Source: DASVVT01 sp036386415
GTDB taxonomy: Bacteria > Acidobacteriota > Blastocatellia > Pyrinomonadales > Pyrinomonadaceae
NCBI GenBank assembly: GCA_036386415.1
Contig: DASVVT010000076.1
Location: forward strand, 1 to 60,737
DNA: 60,737 nt
Direction: 5' to 3'
This document shows positions 1-7,085 of the stretch, piece after piece (positions within the stretch are counted from its first letter, which is position 1; the number at the start of each line of letters is the position of its first letter). Below the pieces are notes generated by a model. The model was not told where the DNA came from. It searched no databases and worked only from the letters and a program-made list of their open reading frames with translations. A program made the position numbers and the translations under genes.

Positions 1-87
1 CAGTTCGGCGATCTCGCGCTGCGAGCGGTGGCTGCGCTCGTAGGCCGCGACGATCTTGCGGCGCAAGTCGTTGGAGTAAGCTTTCAT
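1..87 (-). CDS. IS630-family transposase, N-terminal part (cut by window edge)
   Basis: The first 29 codons of a protein that begins MKAYSNDLRRKIVAAYERS and continues SQREIAEL. This is the usual start of IS630/Tc1-like transposases: a helix-turn-helix DNA-binding domain that recognises the element ends before DDE-catalysed insertion into TA. The start codon is at 85-87 and the rest runs off the window. The sequence at about 88-136, between this start and the stop of the decayed gene next door, should hold the element's terminal inverted repeat, but I cannot define it with only one end visible. This is the only recognisable transposase in the window. Confidence 0.8.
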   Translation of the reverse strand, partial: MKAYSNDLRRKIVAAYERSHRSQREIAEL

Positions 88-136
88 GCCAGTTATTCTG
101 AACGCTTACTCTTGGTAAACTCAAGAGCAAACCGCT

Positions 137-698
137 CTAGATGTAAAATTTCTTAGGATCATCAGCGAATTCCTGAAAAGATTTTTTTGTATAGTAAATT
201 TTAGATTTACGCTTCTGACGCGAGCGTGCGCTCGTCCGCGAGTGCTGTCTTTCTATAATTTCACTGCATTTTATGGTGGGTTTTGTGCGCTCTATCCTGT
301 TGTGCGACGTCTTGCCCTCTTGATCGCCCAAGGGTGTCGGCGATCACCATCGCCATTGCCAAGACAAGATACTGGCGGACGAGAAGCAGGTTGATGCTCT
401 GAGAACTGCTGCTGAGTTCCAGGTGAAAGTCCTTCAAAGACTCTCTTCTCAATTCTGCCAAATCCAAAATCCCTAGTGCTTCCTCAAATGTCGGGAAATT
501 GATCTCGCGATCATTCATGCGAGTCACATCAATATTGAACATTGAATTGAAAAAAGTCGCCAACTCGTTATTCATAGCCTGGTATTTGCGACTCACGCTC
601 TCGAAATATCTTTCGAAGAGCTTACTCTGTACGGGAGCACCTTCGGCTGCGGAGGCTCCTGCACCAAGAAAAATAGCGGTCTTCATCTCCTGACTCAT
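137..698 (-). pseudogene. SIR2-like domain protein, internally decayed
   Basis: From 698 the frame encodes about 120 residues starting MSQEMKTAIFLGAGASAAEG. FLGAGAS is the NAD-binding glycine motif of SIR2_2-type proteins, many of which are NAD-depleting effectors in phage defence. Met at 684-686 (MKTAIFLG) is an alternative start. After residue ~121 (VIADTLG) the frame loses protein character and stops near 261, while another frame continues to a TAG at 137 with a plausible tail (KKSFQEFADDPKKFYI). I read this as the N-terminus plus possibly the true C-terminal tail of a longer gene that lost its middle and shifted frame. Its start overlaps the ribE stop (ATGA), so it was once translationally coupled to ribE. 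An IS630-type element lies immediately downstream. SIR2 identity is fairly sure; the tail assignment is inference. Confidence 0.6.
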
Positions 699-1351
699 CT
701 GTAACCCAAATCCTCCAATCTCTCGACCGTCAATGGTGTCGAGGGTTTCTCTTGCGGATTTGTAGACGCCGTTAAAATACGCTCGACGTACTTAGCTATG
801 ATGTCTGCTTCGAGATTGACCTCATCGTTCGGGCGAAGCTCTGAAAGGTTCGTTACAGCCCAGGTCTTCGGAATCACGGCGATCTCGAAATATTCATCTG
901 TCAGGGTGGCAACTGTCAGGCTGATGCCTTCGACCGCGACCGAGCCTTTGAAGACGAGATAGCGCGCCATCTCCGGTGGATACGCGATGCGAACAGTCCA
1001 TGAGCCGCCATGTTCTGCGGCGTGTAGGAAGCGACCGCGCGCATCGACGTGTCCCTGGACGATGTGGCCGCCGAGGCGCGTCGCAGGCGTGACGGCGCGT
1101 TCGAGATTGACGGCTGAGCCAGGGCGTAAATTGCCCAAAGTGGAGCGCTGCAACGTCTCGCGCGAGCCGTCGGCGGCGAAGGAATCCGCGCGCACGTCTA
1201 TGGCCGTCAGGCACACGCCGTTTACGGAGATGGAATCGCCTTCGCGCGTACCCGCAGCGACCGTGCGCGCTTCGATCACAAGGCGCACGCCCTCGCCTCG
1301 TCGCTCAATGCTGCGTACTCGTCCCAGTTCTTCGATGATTCCGGTGAACAT
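695..1351 (-). CDS. ribE: Riboflavin synthase, alpha chain
   Basis: Converts two 6,7-dimethyl-8-ribityllumazine molecules into riboflavin plus the pyrimidinedione, the last step of riboflavin synthesis, as a cytosolic homotrimer. The protein is 218 residues, normal for the family. It starts with the diagnostic MFTGIIEELG and has the two lumazine-binding repeats: residues 1-~90 with SVNGVCLT at 42-49, and ~94-190 with GGHIVQGHVD at 94-103 and EGISLTV near 141. No other rib genes lie in the window and I see no FMN riboswitch in the 174 bp upstream, which holds a family D repeat instead. The stop overlaps the start of the decayed SIR2-like gene. Confidence 0.97.
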   Translation of the reverse strand: MFTGIIEELGRVRSIERRGEGVRLVIEARTVAAGTREGDSISVNGVCLTAIDVRADSFAADGSRETLQRSTLGNLRPGSAVNLERAVTPATRLGGHIVQGHVDARGRFLHAAEHGGSWTVRIAYPPEMARYLVFKGSVAVEGISLTVATLTDEYFEIAVIPKTWAVTNLSELRPNDEVNLEADIIAKYVERILTASTNPQEKPSTPLTVERLEDLGYR

Positions 1352-1390
1352 AATCTTTGATTTTTGATCGGATTTTGCGACCTCCAGCGA

Positions 1391-1467
1391 AATCCTTTGC
1401 GTCCTTAGCGTTTAAAGCGCCTCTCTCAACGCAAAGAACGCAAAGGGGACGCGCAGAGGGCGCAGAA
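1391..1467. repeat. Family D inverted hairpin element D1
   Basis: Left arm CCTTTGCGTCCTTAGCGTTT and right arm AACGCAAAGAACGCAAAGG are approximate inverse complements around a short loop. The unit is CGCAAAG plus 2-4 bases, a period near 9 bp. It lies between the ribE start and the cmk stop. The same words recur at 6954, 8175, 22020 and 37649. Confidence 0.75.
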
Positions 1468-1525
1468 AATTCAACTCTCTTGCTTGGGCAACTACCGAAA
1501 ATTTAAATCCTTCTCCAATCGCAAA

Positions 1526-2197
1526 TCAAAAATTGGCTGTCCGTTCGCGGATCGCCTGCATCATGCGCTCGAAGACTTCTTCGACGGAAAGCTCCGTCGA
1601 GTCGATGATGATGGCGTCTTCGGCGATGGCGAGCGGCGAATCGGCGCGCGTGGAATCCCGCTGGTCGCGCGTGTTGATGTCCGCGAGCGTCTCTTCAAAG
1701 GTCACGTCGCGTTGCTTCAAACGTGTCTCTTCGTAGCGACGGTGCGCGCGTTCTTCCGGTAAGGCGGTCAGGTAGAATTTGACGTCCGCGCCGGGAAAGA
1801 CGACCGTGCTGATGTCGCGTCCATCAAGTACGACGCCGCCACTACGAGCGCCCATTTGGCGCTGGCACTGGACGAGCGTGCGCCGCACCTCCGGGATTGT
1901 CGAGATGACGGATGCCGTGTGGCTCACCTGCTCGCTGCGTATCTCATCAGACACGTTGCGTCCGTTTAAGGTCACCTGGAGCGAGTCGGGGTCTCCCTCC
2001 AGATTGATCTTCGCTCGCTTCACGACATCCGCGACAGCCGCCGCATCGGTCGTTCGCACGCTCGATTCGATGACGGCAAGTGCGGCAGCGCGATACATCG
2101 CGCCGGTGTCTATATAGAGCAGGCCAAGCTCCCGCGCGATCATGCGACCGAGCGTCGATTTGCCTGCACCCGATGGGCCGTCGATGGCGATAATCAT
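1526..2197 (-). CDS. cmk: Cytidylate kinase
   Basis: Phosphorylates CMP and dCMP with ATP in pyrimidine nucleotide supply. The protein is 223 residues when started at MIIAIDGPSGAGKST (ATG at 2195-2197). The P-loop GPSGAGKST is at residues 7-15, followed by LYIDTGAMYRAAAL and the family signature DGRDISTVVFP (usually DGRDIGTVVFP). The open frame runs 25 codons further upstream, but that stretch is translated repeat (arm of element A1), so I reject it as N-terminus. Same strand as ltaE, with a family A hairpin filling the gap. Confidence 0.95.
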   Translation of the reverse strand: MIIAIDGPSGAGKSTLGRMIARELGLLYIDTGAMYRAAALAVIESSVRTTDAAAVADVVKRAKINLEGDPDSLQVTLNGRNVSDEIRSEQVSHTASVISTIPEVRRTLVQCQRQMGARSGGVVLDGRDISTVVFPGADVKFYLTALPEERAHRRYEETRLKQRDVTFEETLADINTRDQRDSTRADSPLAIAEDAIIIDSTELSVEEVFERMMQAIRERTANF

Positions 2198-2340
2198 AGT
2201 AGTCAGTAAACAGTAGCCAGTAGTCAGTAGAAAAGAAAATCGGTTGATGCGGTTTCGCACTGAGCCCGTCAATCATAGTAGACACCGCAGCGTACCACTT
2301 CGGTGTTTCTACTGACTACTGGCTACTGGCTACTGACTAC
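2198..2340. repeat. Family A heptad hairpin A1
   Basis: Left arm of 7-bp units (AGTAGTC, AGTAAAC, AGTAGCC, AGTAGTC) ending in the boundary word CAGTAGAAAAG, a loop of about 80 bp, and a right arm of the inverse units (CTACTGA/CTACTGG). The right arm runs into ltaE and supplies its last codons and stop. Loop type 1, beginning AAAATCGGTTGATGCG. Confidence 0.9.
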
Positions 2341-3360
2341 CTTCTTAATTTCCCGTAGCGCCGTCTCAATGTCTTCGCGCGAAACGTCGTAGTGCGTGAC
2401 CATTCGTATTGACGAGCCGAAACCGGAGGCGAGGACGCCGCGCTCTTTCAAGCGCGCGCAAATCTCATCCGCCGCGATACCCGTACCCGATACGTCGAAG
2501 ATGACGATATTGGTGACGACTCTTTCAGGGTCGATCAGGATGCCGGGCAGTTCTGCTAATCCGCGTGCGAGGCGCTGCGCGTTCCGGTGATCTTCTTCCA
2601 GGCGCGGAGGGGTCTCTTCGAGTGCGACGAGGCCGGCGGCGGCGAGCACACCGGCCTGCCGCATCCCGCCGCCCAGCACCTTTCTCCAGCGCCGCGCCTC
2701 TTCTATGAAATCCCTCTCTCCCAACAGCATCGAGCCGACGGGCGCGCCCAGTCCCTTCGACAAACAGAACATCACGGAATCCGCAGGCCGCGTCAGATCG
2801 GCAACCGACTCCTTGAGCGCCGCCGCCGCGTTGAAGATGCGCGCGCCGTCCAGATGCACTGGAAGCCCCAGAGCATGTGCGCGCCCACAGATGTCTTCGG
2901 TTCGCTCGCGCGGCAACACGGCGCCGCCCGCCAGGTTGTGCGAATTTTCGAGCGCGATCAGTCCCGTCGGCGCAACGTAGTAAGCGCCGCCTACGTGAAT
3001 CGCGCCCTCTATCTCGTCCCAGGTGAGAATGCCGCTTCCATCCAGACTGCGCACAGGGCGCGCAAGGGTTCCGGCAATGGCGGACATGGCCGCCATCTCG
3101 TAATTGAAGATGTGGCCGCGCTCTTCGATGACGACCTCCATGCCGGGTCTGGTGTGCAGCTTGACCGCGATCTGGTTTCCCATCGAACCGGTCGGCACAA
3201 ACAGCGCAGCCTCTTTCTCGAAAATCTCCGCCGCGCGCTCCTGCAAGCGATTGATGGTCGGGTCTTCGCCGTAGACATCATCGCCCACTTCGGCTTCGGC
3301 CATCGCGCGCCGCATCGCTGGCGTCGGCTTCGTGACGGTATCACTGCGTAAGTCAATCAT
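2323..3360 (-). CDS. ltaE: Low-specificity L-threonine aldolase
   Basis: PLP enzyme that cleaves L-threonine or L-allo-threonine to glycine and acetaldehyde. The protein is 345 residues, typical length. Start MIDLRSDTVTKPTPAMRRAM is the family hallmark, VGDDVYGEDPT follows, and the PLP-binding lysine is expected at Lys202 in FCLSKGLGAPVGS. His83 (RGHIFNYE) is the residue expected to stack on the cofactor. The last five residues (VVSSQ) and the TAG stop are encoded by the arm of repeat A1, so the C-terminus has been rewritten by the repeat. Lies between two family A elements, co-directional with cmk and hemW. Confidence 0.95.
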   Translation of the reverse strand: MIDLRSDTVTKPTPAMRRAMAEAEVGDDVYGEDPTINRLQERAAEIFEKEAALFVPTGSMGNQIAVKLHTRPGMEVVIEERGHIFNYEMAAMSAIAGTLARPVRSLDGSGILTWDEIEGAIHVGGAYYVAPTGLIALENSHNLAGGAVLPRERTEDICGRAHALGLPVHLDGARIFNAAAALKESVADLTRPADSVMFCLSKGLGAPVGSMLLGERDFIEEARRWRKVLGGGMRQAGVLAAAGLVALEETPPRLEEDHRNAQRLARGLAELPGILIDPERVVTNIVIFDVSGTGIAADEICARLKERGVLASGFGSSIRMVTHYDVSREDIETALREIKKVVSSQ

Positions 3361-3368
3361 AAGAATGA

Positions 3369-3495
3369 GTAGACAGTAGGCAGTAGTCAGTAGTCAGTAG
3401 AAAAGCAGTTGATGAAAGCTGATCATCAGGGTGCGGCGACAGCGCACGCAAGCGCGAAAGCGCCTACTGGCTACTGCCTACTGTCTACTGCCTAC
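3369..3495. repeat. Family A heptad hairpin A2
   Basis: Four or five left units (AGTAGAC, AGTAGGC, AGTAGTC) and inverse right units around a loop that begins AAAAGCAGTTGATG and ends GCGAAAGCGCCTACTGG. This loop end is shared with A3 and A9 (loop type 3). It fills the gap between the ltaE start and the hemW stop. Confidence 0.9.
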
Positions 3496-3501
3496 TTCCT
3501 T

Positions 3502-4638
3502 TCAAACAAATGTCGCAAACACCTCATTTGAGAGTAGAGCGCCGGAGCGCGTCAGCTTCATCAGGTGTTCATTCAGCTCGATCAGTCCAGCCTCGCTTAA
3601 GCGGTCGAGCTCGCGTGCATGCAGCTTGCGTAAATCCTGATTGAAGCGCGCGCGGTGCTGGCTCAAGCTGATGCCGCGCATGAGGCGCAGGCCGAGAAAG
3701 ACTGCTTCGGCAGCCGCTTCGCGCTCGTCAAGCTCAGTAGTTTCAACCACGGCTGTGCGCCCTTCTTCGATCAACTCGACGTAGCGCGCCGCGTCGCGCT
3801 CGTTAGCCCAGCGCATTCGTTGGCCGTCGTATGAATGAGCCGAGCAGCCGAAGCCATAGACCGGCTCGGCCAGCCAGTATTTCGAGTTATGCAGGGATTC
3901 AAAGCCGGGCCGGCAGAGATTCGAAATCTCGTAATGCTCGTAGCCCGCCGCCACGGCGCGATCGAGCATCAAGCGATACATCTCCGCCGCCAGGTCATCA
4001 TCAGGAACGGGCTGGCGACCGCTTCGGATTTGATCCGCGAGCGGCGTCCCTTCGTGAACTTCCAGGAGGTAGAAAGAGAGATGCTCGGGCTTAAGCCGAA
4101 GCGCTTCATCCAGATTTCGCGCCCAACCGTCGAGCGTTTGACGCGGAAGACCCGCGATTAGATCGAAGCTGACATTACGGAAACCGGCCTCGCGCAAAGT
4201 CAGAATGGTTTGCCTGACATCCAGTGCCGTATGCGCGCGTCCCAGTTGGCGAAGCTCGCGGTCGTCAAAAGTCTGCGCGCCATAGCTCGCGCGATTAACG
4301 CCGAGGCGGCGATACTCGCTCAAGGTCGCGAGCGTGAGCGTCCCCGGATTCATCTCCATCGTTATCTCTGCGGCGTGCGTCACACGAAAACGCGCCCGCA
4401 CGGCTTCCAGAATGTGCGCGACCTCCTTGGGCGTGAGCAAGCTGGGCGTGCCGCCGCCAAAGTAGATTGTCTCTACTTCATGCAAAGCATCAGGCAGAGG
4501 AAACGCTGCTATCTCCGCCGCTAACGCCTGAACGTAACGCGTGACAAGCCGGGGGTCGTACGCTCCGGTGGCGAAATCGCAGTAGGAGCAGCGCGAGCGA
4601 CAGAAAGGGATGTGGATGTAGATTCCGGCTCGATTCAT
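3502..4638 (-). CDS. hemW: HemW-like radical SAM protein (heme chaperone family)
   Basis: The protein is 378 residues from MNRAGIYIHIPFC (ATG at 4636-4638). The radical SAM cluster motif is C13-x3-C17-x2-C20 followed by Phe22. The CxF ending, in place of a fourth cysteine, is what separates HemW from true coproporphyrinogen dehydrogenase HemN. FGGGTPSLL and the TLSEYRRLGVNRAS stretch are family features. HemW binds heme and delivers it to membrane targets; older annotations call it an oxygen-independent coproporphyrinogen oxidase. The longer open frame (to 4704) adds 22 residues of no family character. The stop lies just beyond repeat A2. Confidence 0.9.
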   Translation of the reverse strand: MNRAGIYIHIPFCRSRCSYCDFATGAYDPRLVTRYVQALAAEIAAFPLPDALHEVETIYFGGGTPSLLTPKEVAHILEAVRARFRVTHAAEITMEMNPGTLTLATLSEYRRLGVNRASYGAQTFDDRELRQLGRAHTALDVRQTILTLREAGFRNVSFDLIAGLPRQTLDGWARNLDEALRLKPEHLSFYLLEVHEGTPLADQIRSGRQPVPDDDLAAEMYRLMLDRAVAAGYEHYEISNLCRPGFESLHNSKYWLAEPVYGFGCSAHSYDGQRMRWANERDAARYVELIEEGRTAVVETTELDEREAAAEAVFLGLRLMRGISLSQHRARFNQDLRKLHARELDRLSEAGLIELNEHLMKLTRSGALLSNEVFATFV

Positions 4639-4949
4639 GAGAAGAAGCGCGATTATAGCACGCGAAGTGGAGGATGAGCGTCGCCCGAAGGGCAGGTGCT
4701 GCAAACCGGTTTTAATGTGTATGATTTTCTTATTTAGCTGTACGACTTATGTATGACAAAAAAATTTGTCGCAAACTAAAGCGCCAGTATTTCTTATTAA
4801 TCAAGCGGATTCAACCGGGTGAGCCGTTCGGCATAATGTTTGATGGATTGTTCTTATACCTCGAAATGTATGCGATCTGCCACGGTCTCACGGCATAGCT
4901 CGCATATCAACTTTAACTGCAAAATACCGAACCATGGAGGGTATATCCG
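4639..4949. other. Long leader region upstream of the Gly-rich gene
   Basis: There are 311 bp between hemW (minus) and the Gly-rich gene (plus), distinctly more AT-rich than its neighbours. It must hold both divergent promoters. I see a short palindrome GACAAA-AAAA-TTTGTC at 4755-4770, a possible operator, but no convincing -35/-10 pair. No ORF with coding character. Confidence 0.5.
4755..4770. promoter_or_regulatory. Short palindrome, possible operator
   Basis: GACAAA and TTTGTC are inverted around AAAA in an AT-rich part of the divergent intergenic region. Size and setting fit a dimeric regulator site, but nothing identifies the protein. Confidence 0.3.
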
Positions 4950-5330
4950 ATGAGAGAAGAAGAAGGAAAAGGCGGCTCCGGCGGTGGCGGTAGCACTGGC
5001 GGTTCCGGCGGTGGCGGCGGTGGCGGTCGTGAAGGCGGCTCCGGCGGCGGTGGCACTGGCGGTGGTGGTGGCACTGGCGGAGGCGGCGGTCGCGAAGGCG
5101 GCGGCGCTGGCGGCGGTGGCGGAACTGGTGGCGGTGGAACCGGCGGCGGTGGCGGCGGCGGTCGCGAAGGTGGCGGCTCCGGTGGCGGCGGCGGCGGCAG
5201 TACCGGTGGTGGTGGCAGTAGCGGGGGCGGAGGAGGCTCCAGCTCCGGTGGCGGAGGTGGAGGCGGCTCCAGTTCCGGTGGTGGCGGAGGCTCTGGCTCC
5301 GGCGGCTCCGGTGGCGGCGGCGGACGCTAA
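4950..5330 (+). CDS. Glycine-rich low-complexity protein
   Basis: A 126-residue protein beginning MREEEGKGGSGGGGSTGG, mostly glycine with Ser/Thr and three spaced GGREGG-type blocks. Later repeats are GGGSS-like and the C-terminus is GGGGR. The frame is supported by a Shine-Dalgarno-like GGAGGG about 9 bases before the ATG and by a strong terminator about 60 bp after the stop. Two other long frames overlap here (Ala/Val-rich on plus, Ala/Thr-rich on minus); both are by-products of the GGC/GGT repeats. No signal peptide or membrane segment. Function unknown; a flexible, possibly RNA-associated or structural protein is only a guess. Confidence 0.75.
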   Translation: MREEEGKGGSGGGGSTGGSGGGGGGGREGGSGGGGTGGGGGTGGGGGREGGGAGGGGGTGGGGTGGGGGGGREGGGSGGGGGGSTGGGGSSGGGGGSSSGGGGGGGSSSGGGGGSGSGGSGGGGGR

Positions 5331-5391
5331 CACCGAACAGCTACAAGATTAAAATAAACATCGAAGCAAACAGCTTCAGGCTTTAACGAAC

Positions 5392-5440
5392 AGAGCGCGC
5401 GATGATGATCTACTGGATCATCATCGCGCGCTCTCACTTT
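5392..5440 (+). terminator. Rho-independent terminator of the Gly-rich gene
   Basis: A perfect 19-bp stem (5392-5410 with 5416-5434; arm AGAGCGCGCGATGATGATC), a 5-base loop, then CACTTTTCG. It lies 61 bp after the stop codon. Confidence 0.85.
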
Positions 5441-5470
5441 TCGTTAGCCTTTCTATCAAGTTATACCAAG

Positions 5471-5576
5471 ATGCAAAAAGAAGAGGACGGGGAACGATCC
5501 GCGAAGCAACACGAAAGGACACGAAAAGAGGGCTCTTTCGTGTTGCTTCGTGGATCGGTCGCACGCCCTCTTTTAT
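5471..5576. repeat. Family G inverted repeat G1
   Basis: Left arm CGATCCGCGAAGCAACACG and right arm CGTGTTGCTTCGTGGATCG are near-perfect inverse complements. Outer words AAAGAGG / CCTCTTTT extend the palindrome. It lies between the terminator and the M19 dipeptidase stop. A related element begins at about 60645 with the same GAGGACGGGG-ACGATCC lead. Confidence 0.75.
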
Positions 5577-5584
5577 GCTGACGT

Positions 5585-6895
5585 TTACTTTGTCGCGTTC
5601 GTCAAGCGGCGCAGGCTTCCCTCGCCACTGATGCTGCGGCTTGAGCTGCGCGCGACACGCTCTGCCTCACTGAAAGCGCGCAGCAGATTTTCACCCAGCA
5701 CCTTGCGTATCTCTGCTTCTTTATAACCGCGCCGCAGAAGCTCGTAGGTGATGTTGGGCAGCTCGGAGATGTCCTTCAAGCCTTCGGGCAGACTCGGCAC
5801 GCCGTCGAAGTCCGAGCCCAATCCGACGTGATCTATGCCCGCTACTTTCCTGATATGGTCGATGTGATCTATGAGGATGGAGAGCGGCGTCGGAGGCAGC
5901 GGGTGGGCTGCCTCTAATTTCCTGGTCTCCTCTCCCAGCCGTTTCGGGTCATCCTTGAAGCGTTCGTTGAGCGCGTCCACCTGCGGCTTGAGACGTTCGT
6001 CACGCGCGCGATTCGCGTCGTAAGCCTTTTGATCTATGAAGACCGGATAGAAGTTGACCATCACGACGCCGCCGTTCTTCGCAATGCGGCGCAGCAGATC
6101 GTCCGGGATGTTGCGCGGGTGATTGGAGAGAGCACGCGCCGAAGAGTGCGAGGCGATGATGGGCACGCTCGATATGTCTAGCACGTCGCTCATGGTCTTA
6201 TCCGAGACGTGCGAGACGTCTACGAGCATGCCGAGACGATTCATCTCGCGGACGACCTCTTTGCCGAAGTCGGTCAGCCCGTTATGGCGCGGCTCGTCGC
6301 GCGAAGAATCTGCCCAGTCGTTCGTATTGTTGTGCGTCAGCGTCATGTAGCGCACGCCCAGCCGGTAGAAGTCGCGCAGCGCGGCGAGCGAATTTTCAAT
6401 CGCGTGGCCGCCTTCGATGCCCATCAGCGCGGCTATTTTCTGCTGCTGCTTGGCGCGGCGTATGTCTGCCACCGAAGTGGCGATGATAAAATCGTTCGGG
6501 TGACGCTCCACATTGCGATAGACAATATCGATCATGTCCAGCGCCCGCCGCGCCGACCCGCCCTCCGCCACATACTTCTTATCGACGTAGATGGAGAAGA
6601 ACTGCGCCGTCATCCCGCCCTGCTTCATGCGCGCGATGTCCGTGTGATACTTGCCCGCCGAAGGCGTCCCCAGATCATAGCCCTCATCAACCATTGGCGA
6701 GGTGATGTCGTTATGCCCATCGACGATGATCGCCCGTCCCTGAATGCGCAGCGCCTCGCGCCACAAACGTTCATCACGCGTGGCAGAACTCTGCGGCGGC
6801 GAGACGCTCGTCTGTGCTAGCGAAGACATGAGTGGTAAGCAAAGAAGCGTTAAGAAGAGAGCGGTTGAGTGCGAGAATATATGTTTGTTCATCAA
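5585..6895 (-). CDS. Membrane dipeptidase, M19 family (secreted)
   Basis: Zinc dipeptidase of the renal dipeptidase family, hydrolysing dipeptides including D-residue-containing ones. The protein is 436 residues with a signal peptide (hydrophobic core ~10-24, cleavage near SLAQ). Metal ligands appear in order: HND at 61-63 in VDGHNDI, the glutamate of MGIEGGHAIE, the histidine of VDVSHVSD, the histidine of IIASHSSARALSNHPRN, and the aspartate of GLGSDFDG. Probably periplasmic. A lone gene, with a family D element upstream. Confidence 0.93.
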   Translation of the reverse strand: MMNKHIFSHSTALFLTLLCLPLMSSLAQTSVSPPQSSATRDERLWREALRIQGRAIIVDGHNDITSPMVDEGYDLGTPSAGKYHTDIARMKQGGMTAQFFSIYVDKKYVAEGGSARRALDMIDIVYRNVERHPNDFIIATSVADIRRAKQQQKIAALMGIEGGHAIENSLAALRDFYRLGVRYMTLTHNNTNDWADSSRDEPRHNGLTDFGKEVVREMNRLGMLVDVSHVSDKTMSDVLDISSVPIIASHSSARALSNHPRNIPDDLLRRIAKNGGVVMVNFYPVFIDQKAYDANRARDERLKPQVDALNERFKDDPKRLGEETRKLEAAHPLPPTPLSILIDHIDHIRKVAGIDHVGLGSDFDGVPSLPEGLKDISELPNITYELLRRGYKEAEIRKVLGENLLRAFSEAERVARSSSRSISGEGSLRRLTNATK

Positions 6896-6953
6896 TCAGA
6901 GATTTACCACAAAGACCCAGGAGCCGGAAAGTCTAGCAGTGACCTGCCTTCAG

Positions 6954-7057
6954 CTTTTCTCTGTGCATCCTCCGTGTCCTCTGTGCCTCTGTGGTGAATC
7001 AACTCTTAACAAGACTCACCACAGAGACACAGAGGACGCAGAGAGGGCACAGAGAAC
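6954..7057. repeat. Family D inverted hairpin element D2
   Basis: Left arm reads CTCTGTGCATCC..CCTCTGTGCCTCTGTGG and right arm CCACAGAGACACAGAGGACG. Units are CACAGAG plus 1-4 bases, a period of 8-11 bp. It lies between the dipeptidase start and the YCF48-like stop. A diverged sequence variant of the D1/D4/D5 type. Confidence 0.8.
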
Positions 7058-7085
7058 TAATCACATGAGGGTACTACCGGAATTT

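Noticed and set aside
1352..1525. An FMN riboswitch before ribE
   Set aside because: The conserved FMN-aptamer segments are absent; the gap is mostly family D repeat.
2587..3351. A 254-codon plus-strand frame through ltaE
   Set aside because: It is opposite a well-supported aldolase gene, has poor start context and no protein-like motif.
4854..5352. Long Ala-rich frames on both strands over the Gly-rich gene
   Set aside because: They arise from the repeated GGC/GGT codons read in other frames. Only the plus frame at 4950 has a ribosome site, and the terminator suits the plus strand.
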